Assembly (NCBI GenBank): GCA_002412625.1
Contig: DHVK01000009.1
Coordinates: 1-64,000 of the forward strand
Reading direction: 5' to 3'
DNA: 64,000 nucleotides
Origin: Cloacimonetes bacterium UBA5210
Lineage (GTDB): Bacteria > Cloacimonadota > Cloacimonadia > Cloacimonadales > Cloacimonadaceae
The notes under the pieces were generated by a model that was not told the DNA's origin, did not search any database, and was given only the letters and a program-made list of their open reading frames with translations. Position numbers and translations under genes: made by a program. Positions 44,001-52,430 of the stretch are shown here, in pieces (the first letter of the stretch is position 1; the number at the start of each line of letters is the position of its first letter).

Positions 44001-45637
44001 GAGTTATAGTTGATGACCAAAGTGGCAGACTTTTGCCCGGCACTTTGCGGTGAGAAAGTTACGGGAATAACAACGCTCTGTCCGGTAGTCAAATCCGCAG
44101 GAAGATTAGCAGCGTCAAAGCTGAAATCTCCGGCATCGGTTCCAGTGATGCTTACATCGCGATCTGCAAACTCCAAATGCCCGGCTCCGGTATTGGTGAC
44201 TGTAACGTTCTGAGCAGCAGAGCTTGTTTCTGCTTGAGTGAAAGCAAATGCAAGAGCTGACGGAGCATAGCTGAAGACGGGGGCTGCTGGAATCTCTTCA
44301 AGCAGGAAATCGTCGATTCCGAAGCCATAGTTAGTGGCGGCAGAAGCATACTGGTAGAACGCGATATATACTATCTCACCAGTATATGCATCAAGGTTAA
44401 TTGTGTGCTCAGTCCAAGCAGTATTGGTGCAAGTAAAGTCTCCCAATTCAATAGTAAAGGAAGCTAGGCTAGCATCGGTGGTCGATAGCAATACCTTATA
44501 TGAATTGGGTCTTGTTGCACTCTCTACCTTATCCCACCATTTCATGCGGGCTGCAGTGCGAGACAGGTCCATTGGTGGAGTGATCAAATAGTCATTTGTG
44601 TTACCCATTCCGTGAGCAGCGTATGTTCCAGAGTGGGTGGGCGAAATATATGTATTTGCCTGACGCCAGAAATATGTGTCGCTATTAGCATTAACGACAG
44701 TCCAGCCTGTTGGAGCAGCCGGGGATCCAGACCAAGTTCCGTCGAAGTTTTCAGAATAAGGAAACTCGGTTACCGGTAGTACTTCCGAGGTGAAGCTCCA
44801 AACCGGGCCATTAACAGATAAACCAGATGAAGAATTGTGCGTTATTACCTGCCAATTGTAAACTGTGCTATCATCCAAATCAGTATAGCTATAGCTACCC
44901 GGAGATTCTGCTCTTTCACCGGAAACAACTTCAGTCATAGCGCCTGCCGGACCAAACCAAAGATCATAGGAATCTGTATCAGCACCAAAATCCCAAGTCA
45001 GACTTCCGTCAAGAGCTACTCCAATTGCATTGTTTGCTGGATTGGGGTTGCTTGCTGGTTCTGGCAAACCTGCTAGGGGTTGGATGGTTATCTGAATGTT
45101 TGGACGGCTTGAGCCAAGAGTCATGCTTGGGGGGTTCAAAGTATCACTGTTTCCCAGCCGCGCCATATTGGTTGCACTTGTGTATCTCCAGTAGGAGTGC
45201 GGAGTCGTATAGGGCGCATTCTGCGTCCTTACAGACACAAGCAGGTTGTTTGCAGAATAATTAAAGTCATCAATATCGACACTTAACCATCCGCCACCTG
45301 CTCCTAAATCGATGTTAGAGATTGAGGCTACCAGTGTCCCGGGGTCTTCCCAAGTTCCATCGGAAAGAGTTGAGTTGCTGACCATTTTTAGCCAAATCTC
45401 TGTTGTGCCAATAGCATTGGAATTGGCACCAGTGTCATTTCTGTACCACGCAAGCTGCTCGATGGTACCAAAGGCACCAATCTCAGTAGACGTGTACAAC
45501 ATTTGCGAACGGGAGTGAACATAATAGTCGTTCAGAGGATAACGACCGGTTGATGTTCCTGTGCCGATCGTTACGACATCAGCCAATATGACAAAAGTAA
45601 TCATTATGGCTAAAATGGTCAATAGTGTTTTCTTCAT
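41003..45637 (-). CDS. Giant multidomain surface protein (adhesin-like) with Por-type sorting domain
   Basis: A 1544-aa exported protein with a signal peptide (MKKTLLTILAIMITFVILA). Repeated carbohydrate-binding-like jelly-roll modules of the cleaved-adhesin/choice-of-anchor J kind are seen at FPYSENFDGTW, LPYSQDFNSGTN and FPYVVDFESDTF (each with WWDK/GIDDF-type strands). They alternate with choice-of-anchor D Ig-like modules (ADRDVSITGTDAGDFSF; FGVVNLGDTSNQVFTISNQG) and fibronectin-III-like segments (LPTLSWATAATGG). The C-terminus is a canonical sorting domain: AFPNPFNPST, VDVFNAKGQLL-type strand, WNGKDSNGRNVSTGVYFYRM, KKMVLSK. No protease motif is seen. It probably binds glycan, matrix or cells at the surface. 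Confidence 0.75.
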   Translation of the reverse strand: MKKTLLTILAIMITFVILADVVTIGTGTSTGRYPLNDYYVHSRSQMLYTSTEIGAFGTIEQLAWYRNDTGANSNAIGTTEIWLKMVSNSTLSDGTWEDPGTLVASISNIDLGAGGGWLSVDIDDFNYSANNLLVSVRTQNAPYTTPHSYWRYTSATNMARLGNSDTLNPPSMTLGSSRPNIQITIQPLAGLPEPASNPNPANNAIGVALDGSLTWDFGADTDSYDLWFGPAGAMTEVVSGERAESPGSYSYTDLDDSTVYNWQVITHNSSSGLSVNGPVWSFTSEVLPVTEFPYSENFDGTWSGSPAAPTGWTVVNANSDTYFWRQANTYISPTHSGTYAAHGMGNTNDYLITPPMDLSRTAARMKWWDKVESATRPNSYKVLLSTTDASLASFTIELGDFTCTNTAWTEHTINLDAYTGEIVYIAFYQYASAATNYGFGIDDFLLEEIPAAPVFSYAPSALAFAFTQAETSSAAQNVTVTNTGAGHLEFADRDVSITGTDAGDFSFDAANLPADLTTGQSVVIPVTFSPQSAGQKSATLVINYNSVDYEVTLSGYAYAATANFEGFENTTFPPAGWANPDTWSRSTYTVFEGSGSAYKYSSSSTPYILSTPKLEISRDDALVFMARVSSITAALDIVYSTDRATWTKLGESILAPTADTWFSNVIDLSSIDSKGSYYLGFRTMGSASYYIDNVIMPPFAQEAPGAVTLTAPADAATNQSLLPTLSWATAATGGIPTSFDIYLEASEDPESDPRVLLANVAASPYTLTTPLSYSTSYIWKVVAKNANGDAPDSAIRSFTTLADPTKPLPYSQDFNSGTNLATISWSGTMTIATNHGTEGSNGLYKNMWSSTTTANGVTPPIGPMTDGVALSFDYRIVDYTGFPANATTIGELDKVEVQVSTDSGASYSTIHTIDQSNHTTSTSFASVTVDLSAYNSGSIMLKFLCTWGAGDYYVDIDNVLVRVPPANPIFAVDPTEKDFGVVNLGDTSNQVFTISNQGAGTLSIESVSLTGDTDHFSLTDENTYPVGLGIGQSMQVSVSYSPLAAATHTVTLSIRDDLAKSKGTNNVVITGEGFDATISSFPYVVDFESDTFLPQGWSKIVHAGNDITRSGSANNTPGGGFSARFSSFSSSADYNQYLFTAPIAVTAPYTFLSFWHKKSNDVAETLEWGIATDTDPGSYTWTEVTLSNTQFQKTMVDLSAYVGQTVFIGFHYFGDYAYYVYLDDVTIGEPDYPEDAPITIGEGDDAITITVSGGSANNTSGEIPEVNNSSFVAVESMILQLIGAGPWTVSIVTSAPWGAYYRNGNWTAVENVGGTITFNVEASKDLSMPILLGNQDPTLPVTLSSFMAVLTANLHVKLAWIAESEVNHAGYNIYRSEVEDIATALRINHEMLEQGSQNGTQISYVYTDAEVYWKATYYYWLESVSLDGVSDFFGPLTVTINAGGEPGIPEIPMETALFSAFPNPFNPSTNLRYSMKEPGDVRIDVFNAKGQLLKSFNNSHTVPGYYQVNWNGKDSNGRNVSTGVYFYRMTSGKYTATKKMVLSK

Positions 45638-45787
45638 AATTTATTCTCCATTATTGAGATGTGTGTTTGAAGACATGGCTGCTTGAATTGCAGCCGGTTT
45701 GATTTTTGAAAGATGCAAATTTGGTGTGAGCCTGCGCACAGCAGGGGACACTGAAACATAAAAAAGATTTGATATATTGAGGTAACG

Positions 45788-45925
45788 CTATCGTTAATGC
45801 AGCGATAGAGTTGATTAAGACGCTAATCGTGAATAATTTGTGGAAAAATGAACACACGTTTGTTGCCATGAAATGCCCCGGGTTTGTGAAACCCGCTGCC
45901 AAAGCGTCATCCATCAACGCTTTGG
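45788..45925. other. Structured intergenic region with three stem-loops
   Basis: Perfect hairpins: CTATCG/CGATAG (45788-45808), CGGGTTT-GTG-AAACCCG (45879-45895) and CCAAAGCGT/ACGCTTTGG (45899-45925). They lie 150-290 bases upstream of the 1544-aa gene start and could be part of its leader, an unknown small RNA or old repeats. Apart from this and two small repeats, the 45638-46733 gap holds no supported gene. Confidence 0.4.
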
Positions 45926-46411
45926 ACGCATAATTACGGTACAAACAAAAAATCATCATAACTCCATCAAATACACAAATGTGCCTTCCAGACTGCTAGC
46001 TCTTTCCTGCCATCAAGTTCAGTTTTCGCAAATCACATATGCCATTATGCTATGATCTTAGCTTGACTTTAGTGCTTGAAAATTTCTCCTGTACCACAGA
46101 TAATCACATATCAAAGTATGTCAAGAAAGATTTCTGCTCATTTTGATATCTATCAAGATCCGAGGGATTACTACCTGGTAGAATGCATTTGCTATAAATG
46201 GAATCTCCAGCCCTTAGCCAATGAGTCCATCTCTCGGCGACATTCCGCCCCATAATCAGCCTGAGCTATTGGATTATAATTGATATATGGCTTTGGGCAA
46301 GAAACCCCACAACTCCCGATGCGTGGTTACTAAGAACCCCTTCTCACATTGAAACTGCGGATAATTTCATACTTCAACCAGGGATAATCAAGGCAATTTC
46401 AGGCTGATTTT

Positions 46412-46475
46412 AAGCTGTTATTATGCTATGCTCACCCGATAATAACAGCTTAACACCAGCTTGATCTCAGCCACA
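46412..46475. repeat. Dispersed hairpin repeat, family 2 (copy c)
   Basis: AAGCTGTTATTATGCTATGC followed by GATAATAACAGCTT forms a long imperfect inverted repeat, then a CAGCTTGATCTCAG arm. It is closest to the copy at 189-263. Confidence 0.6.
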
Positions 46476-46610
46476 GAAATCGAGCATCAATTGGGGCTTG
46501 GAAGCTTGCGCTTCACGCCTGACCATTTCCACACACTGGTTTTGGGATTCTGCTCTGCAGAGGAGGACGTCTGCAATCCTACGCCGAGGGTTCGCCCCTT
46601 CCCTGAGGAT

Positions 46611-46629
46611 TCGACACGTCTCGTGTCGA
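46611..46629. repeat. TCT-triloop hairpin (family 3)
   Basis: Perfect 8-bp stem TCGACACG/CGTGTCGA with loop TCT, 105 bases upstream of the aminopeptidase start. Same design as the hairpins at 37893, 40717 and 60795 but with an unrelated stem sequence. Confidence 0.5.
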
Positions 46630-46733
46630 GCACCTAGCTCTGCAATCAAAAAAAGTGGAAGCAAGTTCGCAAAATGGAATAAAATCTGCATATCTACAAA
46701 AAAGAATAACAAGATAAAGATCTGGAGATCAAC

Positions 46734-49589
46734 GTGAAAAAGCTCTACATCCTGCTGCTCTGCTTTATTTCTTTTTCAATGCTTTCTGCCAATCCCTGGC
46801 AGAGGCTGAAGGAACATCGCAAACCATCAAGCAATGCAAGCATAGACTTACGTCAGGCTGCCCGGGCGGATAGCGCCACCGGCTTCGACGTGTTGAAATA
46901 CACTATCACCCTCAATGTGGCCCAAAACCCAAACACAATAAACGGCAATGTCTTGGCAGAGGTTTACGCGGAAACAAACCTGAGCTATATGGCATACAAC
47001 CTGGTGGGCCTAAGTGTCTCCACCGTTCGGGTAAACGGCATCGAGGCTACCTATACCCACAATCAGGGCATAATCCTGATCCCGCTCTCGGTGCAAGCCG
47101 GAGAGACTTTTACTACTCAGGTCGTTTACAGCGGAGTTCCCCAGCTCTCGGGGCCGCCCTACAATGTGGGCATGTATTTCCGGCCAACCAGCATTTTCAC
47201 GATCTCGGATCCCGATGCCGCGCGCTATTGGTGGCCTTGTTACGATCATCCCTGGGATAAAGCGATAGTGGATCTGATTATCACCATGCGCGCGGATTGG
47301 AAGGTGGCAGCCAATGGCTTGCGGGAAAGCATCGTAAACAACGGTGATGGCACTGCCACAACCACTTGGCGCGGACATCACCCCATGACCACATATTTGG
47401 TTTGCATCACTGCCGGGGACTATCAGGAAATCCCCCAAACCGCTATGCAAGGTGAACTGCCGATCCTGAATTTTGTATCTCCCGGGCAATACAACAATGC
47501 CCTCAGCGATCTTGCCAGCTTGCCGGATATGATCGATTATTATTCCTCCCTGTTTGGTGAATATCCCTTTGAAAAATATGGTAATGCCACAGTCAACATG
47601 AGCACCTTCTCTGCAATGGAACACCAGACCATGACCACCCTGGGAAATTTTATCATCGACGGTAGTGGCACTTATGAACTGATCATCGCCCATGAACTGG
47701 TGCATCAGTGGTTCGGTAACGCGGTCAGCTTTTTGGATTTCAACGATGTGTGGCTTTCAGAAGGTTTTGCCACCTATGGCGAGCACCTTTGGGTGGATAA
47801 AACCGAAGGCTGGCAAGCGGCTTGTGACTACATAAGCAGCAGCTATCATCAATACTATCTGAGCTGGGAAAACTATAATGGGCCGGCAACTATTTATAAC
47901 CCCACATTGCCAAACTACTTCGCTCCGCCTTCTTATGAAAAGGCTGCCAGCGTGCTCCACATGCTGCGTCTGAGGTTGGGGGATGCCGCTTTCTTCCAGC
48001 TCTTGCAGACATATTTCGAGACCTATAAACACGGCAATGCCATCACCAGTGAATTTCAGGATTTGGCAGAAAGCATCAGCGGACAGGATCTTAGCCAATT
48101 CTTCAACCAGTGGATATTTGGTAGCGGCATCCCCACTGTTAGCTATGAAGCCTGGCATAAACCGGCCACGGAGCAGCTGAAGATCAGGGCAATGACCAGC
48201 TCCCCCACAGCCACTCAGTTCAGCCTGGAGCTCCCGTTTCGCATTGAATACAGCGCCGGGAGCGACTCCCTGTTGGTGTTGGCAAATGCGGAGGGCTATC
48301 TGAACCTGTTTGAAGGGATCCAAAGCCCGCAACAGATTCTGCCCAACCACAACAACTGGACTATCCTGAGAGGACTGGAAACCAATCTGCCACATCTGCA
48401 TACCTGCTTGCCGGCCTCCGGGTCTGTGTATTTGCATTGGGATGAATACCCTTCTGCCGCGTCCTATTTGGTCATGCGCAGAGAATCCGGAGCAAGCCAA
48501 TGGCAACAGCTCAATCCTGATCCGCTAGCCGCAAACCTCTATACAGACCGCAGCGTAACTAACGACATTTTATATGAATATGTAGTCCGGGCAGTGGACG
48601 CGGAAGGCTTCTATAGCATGCCCTCGGAGATCGCTCAAGCGCGCCCGATTCACTTCAGTTTTGAGTTTGACCTTCTGGTGGTGGACGAGACCCGCGATGG
48701 CAATGGCACTAGCATCAACCCGGATGACGCGATGGTGGACGGCTTCTATGCAAACGCCCTCTCGCCGTTGGTGTATGGTGAATGGGACATCGCGAGCCAG
48801 GGCTTTCCCCCGTTGGAAACTTTGGGGCAATACAAGATCGTGTTGTGGCACGATGACGACCTGGCGATGAATCAGCTCCACGAAGCGGAAGACTTGCTAA
48901 GCAGCTATATGAATGGCGGCGGCGTGGCCTTCATCAGCGGCTGGAAGACTGCTACAGCGGTCGGCAACATCTTCTGGGAACGGCACGCTCCCGGGCTGGA
49001 AGTATATTTCGACAATCCTGCCTGTTTGATCAGCGCTCAAAGCTGCGCCTATCCTGAGCTGGTGGTCGACCAGACCAAGCTGTTGCCCGCCTGGAACGGG
49101 ATGCTGCCCATGATCAACAGCTTTGAAGGCAACTTCAGCCCCTTGTACTTCGGGACCATGGCGGAAGGCAGTATCGGTATCGGTAAAAGCCTGGGCTTCA
49201 GAAGCAACAAGCTGATTTTCTTCGGTTTCCCGCTCTACTTCATGGAAGCTTCAGGAGTGCGAAATCTCTTGCAGCAAATGATCCCGGAACTATTGGCTGT
49301 AAGCAACGCGGACCTCGTGGTGCCTGCGGCTCAGATCAGTTTGCGCAACTACCCCAATCCCTTTAACCCCAACACCGATATCGCCTTTGAGCTTCCGCGG
49401 CAAGCGGAGCTGGAGCTGGTGCTGTATAACCTGAAGGGGCAAAAGCTGGAAACCATCGCCCGGGGCTCGTTCAACCACGGTAAGCATAGCATCAGCTACG
49501 ATGCATCGCGGCTTTCCAGCGGGGTGTATCTGCTATCTCTGAAAGCGGGTAAGGAGCTGATCATCAAGCGCATCACCCTGATGAAGTGA
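46734..49589 (+). CDS. M1-family zinc aminopeptidase with Por-type sorting domain
   Basis: A 951-aa exported enzyme. The GTG start has GGAGA upstream, and the signal peptide ends near SMLSA. The M1 domain spans about residues 45-480: zinc motif HELVH (320-324) with the third ligand in WLSEGFA (Glu343). The exopeptidase motif GAMEN reads SAMEH (294-298), a departure that may affect N-terminus recognition. A fibronectin-III-like module follows (about 570-640), then a domain with LVVDETRDGNG and VLWHDDDLAMN, and a sorting domain (NYPNPFNPNT, LVLYNLKGQKLE, SRLSSGVYLLSL, IKRITLMK). It should trim peptides at the cell surface, supplying amino acids to a fermenter. Confidence 0.88.
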   Translation: MKKLYILLLCFISFSMLSANPWQRLKEHRKPSSNASIDLRQAARADSATGFDVLKYTITLNVAQNPNTINGNVLAEVYAETNLSYMAYNLVGLSVSTVRVNGIEATYTHNQGIILIPLSVQAGETFTTQVVYSGVPQLSGPPYNVGMYFRPTSIFTISDPDAARYWWPCYDHPWDKAIVDLIITMRADWKVAANGLRESIVNNGDGTATTTWRGHHPMTTYLVCITAGDYQEIPQTAMQGELPILNFVSPGQYNNALSDLASLPDMIDYYSSLFGEYPFEKYGNATVNMSTFSAMEHQTMTTLGNFIIDGSGTYELIIAHELVHQWFGNAVSFLDFNDVWLSEGFATYGEHLWVDKTEGWQAACDYISSSYHQYYLSWENYNGPATIYNPTLPNYFAPPSYEKAASVLHMLRLRLGDAAFFQLLQTYFETYKHGNAITSEFQDLAESISGQDLSQFFNQWIFGSGIPTVSYEAWHKPATEQLKIRAMTSSPTATQFSLELPFRIEYSAGSDSLLVLANAEGYLNLFEGIQSPQQILPNHNNWTILRGLETNLPHLHTCLPASGSVYLHWDEYPSAASYLVMRRESGASQWQQLNPDPLAANLYTDRSVTNDILYEYVVRAVDAEGFYSMPSEIAQARPIHFSFEFDLLVVDETRDGNGTSINPDDAMVDGFYANALSPLVYGEWDIASQGFPPLETLGQYKIVLWHDDDLAMNQLHEAEDLLSSYMNGGGVAFISGWKTATAVGNIFWERHAPGLEVYFDNPACLISAQSCAYPELVVDQTKLLPAWNGMLPMINSFEGNFSPLYFGTMAEGSIGIGKSLGFRSNKLIFFGFPLYFMEASGVRNLLQQMIPELLAVSNADLVVPAAQISLRNYPNPFNPNTDIAFELPRQAELELVLYNLKGQKLETIARGSFNHGKHSISYDASRLSSGVYLLSLKAGKELIIKRITLMK

Positions 49590-49684
49590 TGCCATAAACA
49601 AAGACCGGCTCAGCTTTTTTGGTTGACCTATTCCCGCGCCTGCAAATCATGGGCGCAGAACATGAATTTGATAAGGTGGATAAA

Positions 49685-50203
49685 TTGAAGAAGATACTTT
49701 TAGTCCTGATCGGGCTCACCCTGATGGTGGGTCTGTTTGCCCAGCGTGGTTTGTTTAATCTGGAATATGATATGACTCTGGACCAGGTGGATGCGGTTCT
49801 GGCAGTCTCCGGCTTCTTTCCCGAAGGTAGCCAGGAAGATGCCGTGAAGTATTATAGCGACATCAATCTCTTTGTCTCTGCGGTTCTGGTCTTCATGGAG
49901 CCCAAAACCAAACGCGTGGCAGGCTGGTTCATCAAATACAATGCGGAAAATGGCGAAGATAACGACCATCTGGTGATCGACCGGATCACGAACATGCACG
50001 GTGAAACCAACCACTTTGACGAAGATACGCAGCAGTTGATCTGGTTTATGACAGACACCCGCACGCTGCATGTAATGTACGCGTCAGACGGCAGCCTTAC
50101 CGCGCTCTATTACAATGCGCTGTTCCCGGAGTTATTTGTGATGGGCGAGAAAAGCGGGGATCCCATCCCCAGCTTCATCCCGGAAGGTCTGCAACGCAGA
50201 TAA
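49685..50203 (+). CDS. Small exported protein of unknown function
   Basis: A 172-aa protein. The start is taken as TTG at 49685, because AAGGTGG lies just upstream and the protein then begins with a clean signal peptide (KKILLVLIGLTLMVGLFAQ). The mature part has mixed alpha/beta character with DMTLDQVDAVLAVSGF and two Trp-containing strands (AGWFIKYN, QQLIWFMTD), reminiscent of small periplasmic sensor-like folds, but no family is recognised. It follows the aminopeptidase by 95 bases and shares its downstream terminator. Confidence 0.6.
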   Translation: MKKILLVLIGLTLMVGLFAQRGLFNLEYDMTLDQVDAVLAVSGFFPEGSQEDAVKYYSDINLFVSAVLVFMEPKTKRVAGWFIKYNAENGEDNDHLVIDRITNMHGETNHFDEDTQQLIWFMTDTRTLHVMYASDGSLTALYYNALFPELFVMGEKSGDPIPSFIPEGLQRR

Positions 50204-50220
50204 GCCACCCCCATATTCAA

Positions 50221-50257
50221 GAACCGGCCGAAGCAAATCCAATGCCTCGGCCGGTTC
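50221..50257. terminator. Bidirectional terminator between convergent genes
   Basis: Perfect 11-bp stem GAACCGGCCGA/TCGGCCGGTTC with a 15-nt loop. A short T-rich run follows on the plus strand (TTTCTGTT). It lies between convergent genes ending at 50203 and 50281. Confidence 0.8.
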
Positions 50258-50280
50258 TTTCTGTTATAGAAAACTGAGAC

Positions 50281-51510
50281 TTATGCGGGCTGCTGGGGGC
50301 GGCTGTGCGCTTGCATCATGGCGCGGATCCGGGTCTTCTGGGTCTCGAATTCCGCCATCTGCTGCTGATTCAAGCGTTCTGCTCCAACCATGCGCAACTG
50401 ACTGGGGTTTATGTAGCGGCCGTTTGTCATCAGCCCAAAGTGCAGGTGTGCTCCGGTGGATCTCCCGGTGGAGCCGACTCTGCCGATGATCTGGCCGCGC
50501 TTCACCGTCTGGCCGGTGCGCACGCTGTAATTCAGCAAATGCGCGTATAGCGTGATCATCCCGCTGGGGTGTTTGATGCGCACTTCGTTGCCATAACCGC
50601 CATTGTAGCGGGCAGATATCACAGTGCCGTTGGCTACAGAGTAAACCGGAGTGCCACTGCGGGCGCGATAGTCCACACCCTGGTGGTTTGCCCATCTTCC
50701 GGTGAAGGGGTCCAGCCTTTTGCCGTATGAAGAACTCACGTGGATGCTGGAAAGCGGATAGCCCACACCGCTGGTATTGTTGCTCTTACCATCCTTGTTG
50801 TACAAGCCGTTCATCACGGATTTCTCATCTTCCTGCTCGTAGCGGAAGAGCTCGTGGTTCCCGGTGCGCACTCCATCGTAATTCACATACATGATCTTTG
50901 CCCGGGGAAGGGGCTTGCCCTCGAAGATGCGCTCTTCGATGAAAACCTGAAAGCGGTCTCCCTTGCGGGCATCACGCTGGAAGTCGATCTCGCCTTCCAG
51001 ACCGTGGTTCACGCTTTGCTTGTCGGCCGGAGAAAGCCCCATAGAGAGTAAAGCGGAATCCAGGGTGGTCTCCAGCGTACCGTTGATCATTCGAAGCTGT
51101 TTCTGTACCGGAAGAGCTTCCATGGTATACAGCAAGGAGTCGCCACTGGCCTCAAAGTGATGCCGGATCGTGGGCTCTTGCACAAACATCATCTTGGCGA
51201 TCTTGTTGCCCTCTTCATTCAGAATCACCCGCAGGGTATCTCCGGGCTGAATGGTGGTCACATCGATGAAATCACCGAAGCGGTAGGATATCATACCAAT
51301 CTCGGTTCCGGGGAGCTCCAGGTTTGCCAATACGGAGAAGATAGATCCCCCGGGCGGGATGGTCTGAGTGATCCAGGGATCCACAATCGCGGCCAGGCTC
51401 TCGGCTCCCTCATGCTCGGTCTTGCCGGAAAGCTTGAATAGCGAAGACAGACTAAAAACTGCCAAAAGTAAAAGCACGAGTGTAAGTAAGAGGCGTTTTC
51501 CTATATTCAT
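50281..51510 (-). CDS. M23-family murein endopeptidase (MepM-like)
   Basis: A 409-aa protein with an N-terminal membrane anchor or signal (residues 6-26), a middle region like the OapA/LysM-like domains of MepM, and a C-terminal LytM/M23 domain. Zinc ligands are visible in ANHQGVDYRA (His276, Asp280) and GAHLHFG (His357). Such enzymes cut peptide crosslinks of peptidoglycan in the periplasm. Its start overlaps the CDF transporter stop by 4 bases, so it is the last gene of the kdd-kamA operon, an unexpected setting for a wall enzyme. Confidence 0.85.
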   Translation of the reverse strand: MNIGKRLLLTLVLLLLAVFSLSSLFKLSGKTEHEGAESLAAIVDPWITQTIPPGGSIFSVLANLELPGTEIGMISYRFGDFIDVTTIQPGDTLRVILNEEGNKIAKMMFVQEPTIRHHFEASGDSLLYTMEALPVQKQLRMINGTLETTLDSALLSMGLSPADKQSVNHGLEGEIDFQRDARKGDRFQVFIEERIFEGKPLPRAKIMYVNYDGVRTGNHELFRYEQEDEKSVMNGLYNKDGKSNNTSGVGYPLSSIHVSSSYGKRLDPFTGRWANHQGVDYRARSGTPVYSVANGTVISARYNGGYGNEVRIKHPSGMITLYAHLLNYSVRTGQTVKRGQIIGRVGSTGRSTGAHLHFGLMTNGRYINPSQLRMVGAERLNQQQMAEFETQKTRIRAMMQAHSRPQQPA

Positions 51511-52430
51511 ATTGTTGATACTCCTTGCGGTTTTGATGTTGCTGGTTCGTAGGGATGGTAATGGATATGGACCTTGCGCAGACCGTTGTTAAAGTGATCC
51601 AGCAAGCGTTGCTCCACCTTGTGCGAGATATTGTGTCCCTCATCGATGGAGATGTTGCCCGCCACACTGATCGTCATGCTGATAGTGTAGTACGGGCCAA
51701 AGCGGTGCACGCCCAGTTCTTCAATGCCCTTGACCCCCTCCACGAGCAGGGTCAGGTCGCGCAGTTCTTTGCCAAAATCATCGTCGGGAATGTGGTCCAT
51801 CAGCTCTGAGGAGGAATCCATGATGATCTCCACCCCGGTCTTGATGATGTAGATCGCCACAACCGCCCCTGCCGCCGGATCCATCCAGTAATAGCCCATT
51901 CTGCCCAGCACAACGCCGACAATCACTGCCACTGACGCCATGATGTCGTTCAGATGGTCGTTGGCCAAAGCTCTCAGGGTCGGGTTATGCGTATGTTTGG
52001 CGGTTTTTCGGGTATAGAAATACAAGCCGAGTTTGACTGCAAAAGTGAAGATTGCGATCATCAAAGCCCAGGCTGAAGCCGATCTGCCGGCATCCACTCC
52101 GGTAAGCAGTTCATAGACCTTGTTGATGCTTTCCCAGAAGATGGTGATCCCCGTGGTCAGGATGAATGCGCCCACCACGATCGCGGATATGGTTTCCAGT
52201 TGCCGGTGCCCATAAGGATGCTCTTTATCCGCGGGTTTCTTGGCTTGCTTCATGAAGATCTTCACGGCGATATAGTAGATCACATCAGAGGTGGAGTTTA
52301 TGCCATCCGCCAAGACCGCGGGACTATGCCCCAAGATCCCGATACTCGTTTTCAACGCCGCCAGCACAACATTGCTGAACAAGCCCAGATTCACTGTCAA
52401 AGAAGTTAGGAAATCACGATCCCTGGTCAT
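51507..52430 (-). CDS. Cation diffusion facilitator (CDF) metal transporter
   Basis: A 307-aa inner-membrane protein of about six helices with a C-terminal cytoplasmic domain, a proton-driven exporter of Zn2+, Fe2+ or Mn2+. The transport-site motif ADGINSTSD (residues 41-49) and HPYGH (71-75) place it in the FieF/MntE-like group. The second site region NDHLNDIMAS is also present. It overlaps the KamB-like gene upstream and the M23 gene downstream by 4 bases each. The metal cannot be told from sequence. Confidence 0.88.
   Translation of the reverse strand: MTRDRDFLTSLTVNLGLFSNVVLAALKTSIGILGHSPAVLADGINSTSDVIYYIAVKIFMKQAKKPADKEHPYGHRQLETISAIVVGAFILTTGITIFWESINKVYELLTGVDAGRSASAWALMIAIFTFAVKLGLYFYTRKTAKHTHNPTLRALANDHLNDIMASVAVIVGVVLGRMGYYWMDPAAGAVVAIYIIKTGVEIIMDSSSELMDHIPDDDFGKELRDLTLLVEGVKGIEELGVHRFGPYYTISMTISVAGNISIDEGHNISHKVEQRLLDHFNNGLRKVHIHYHPYEPATSKPQGVSTI

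Noticed and set aside
45651..45959. 102-codon minus-strand open frame upstream of the 1544-aa gene
   Set aside because: No ribosome site or recognisable domain, and it spans several strong hairpins; better explained as non-coding structured or repeat sequence.
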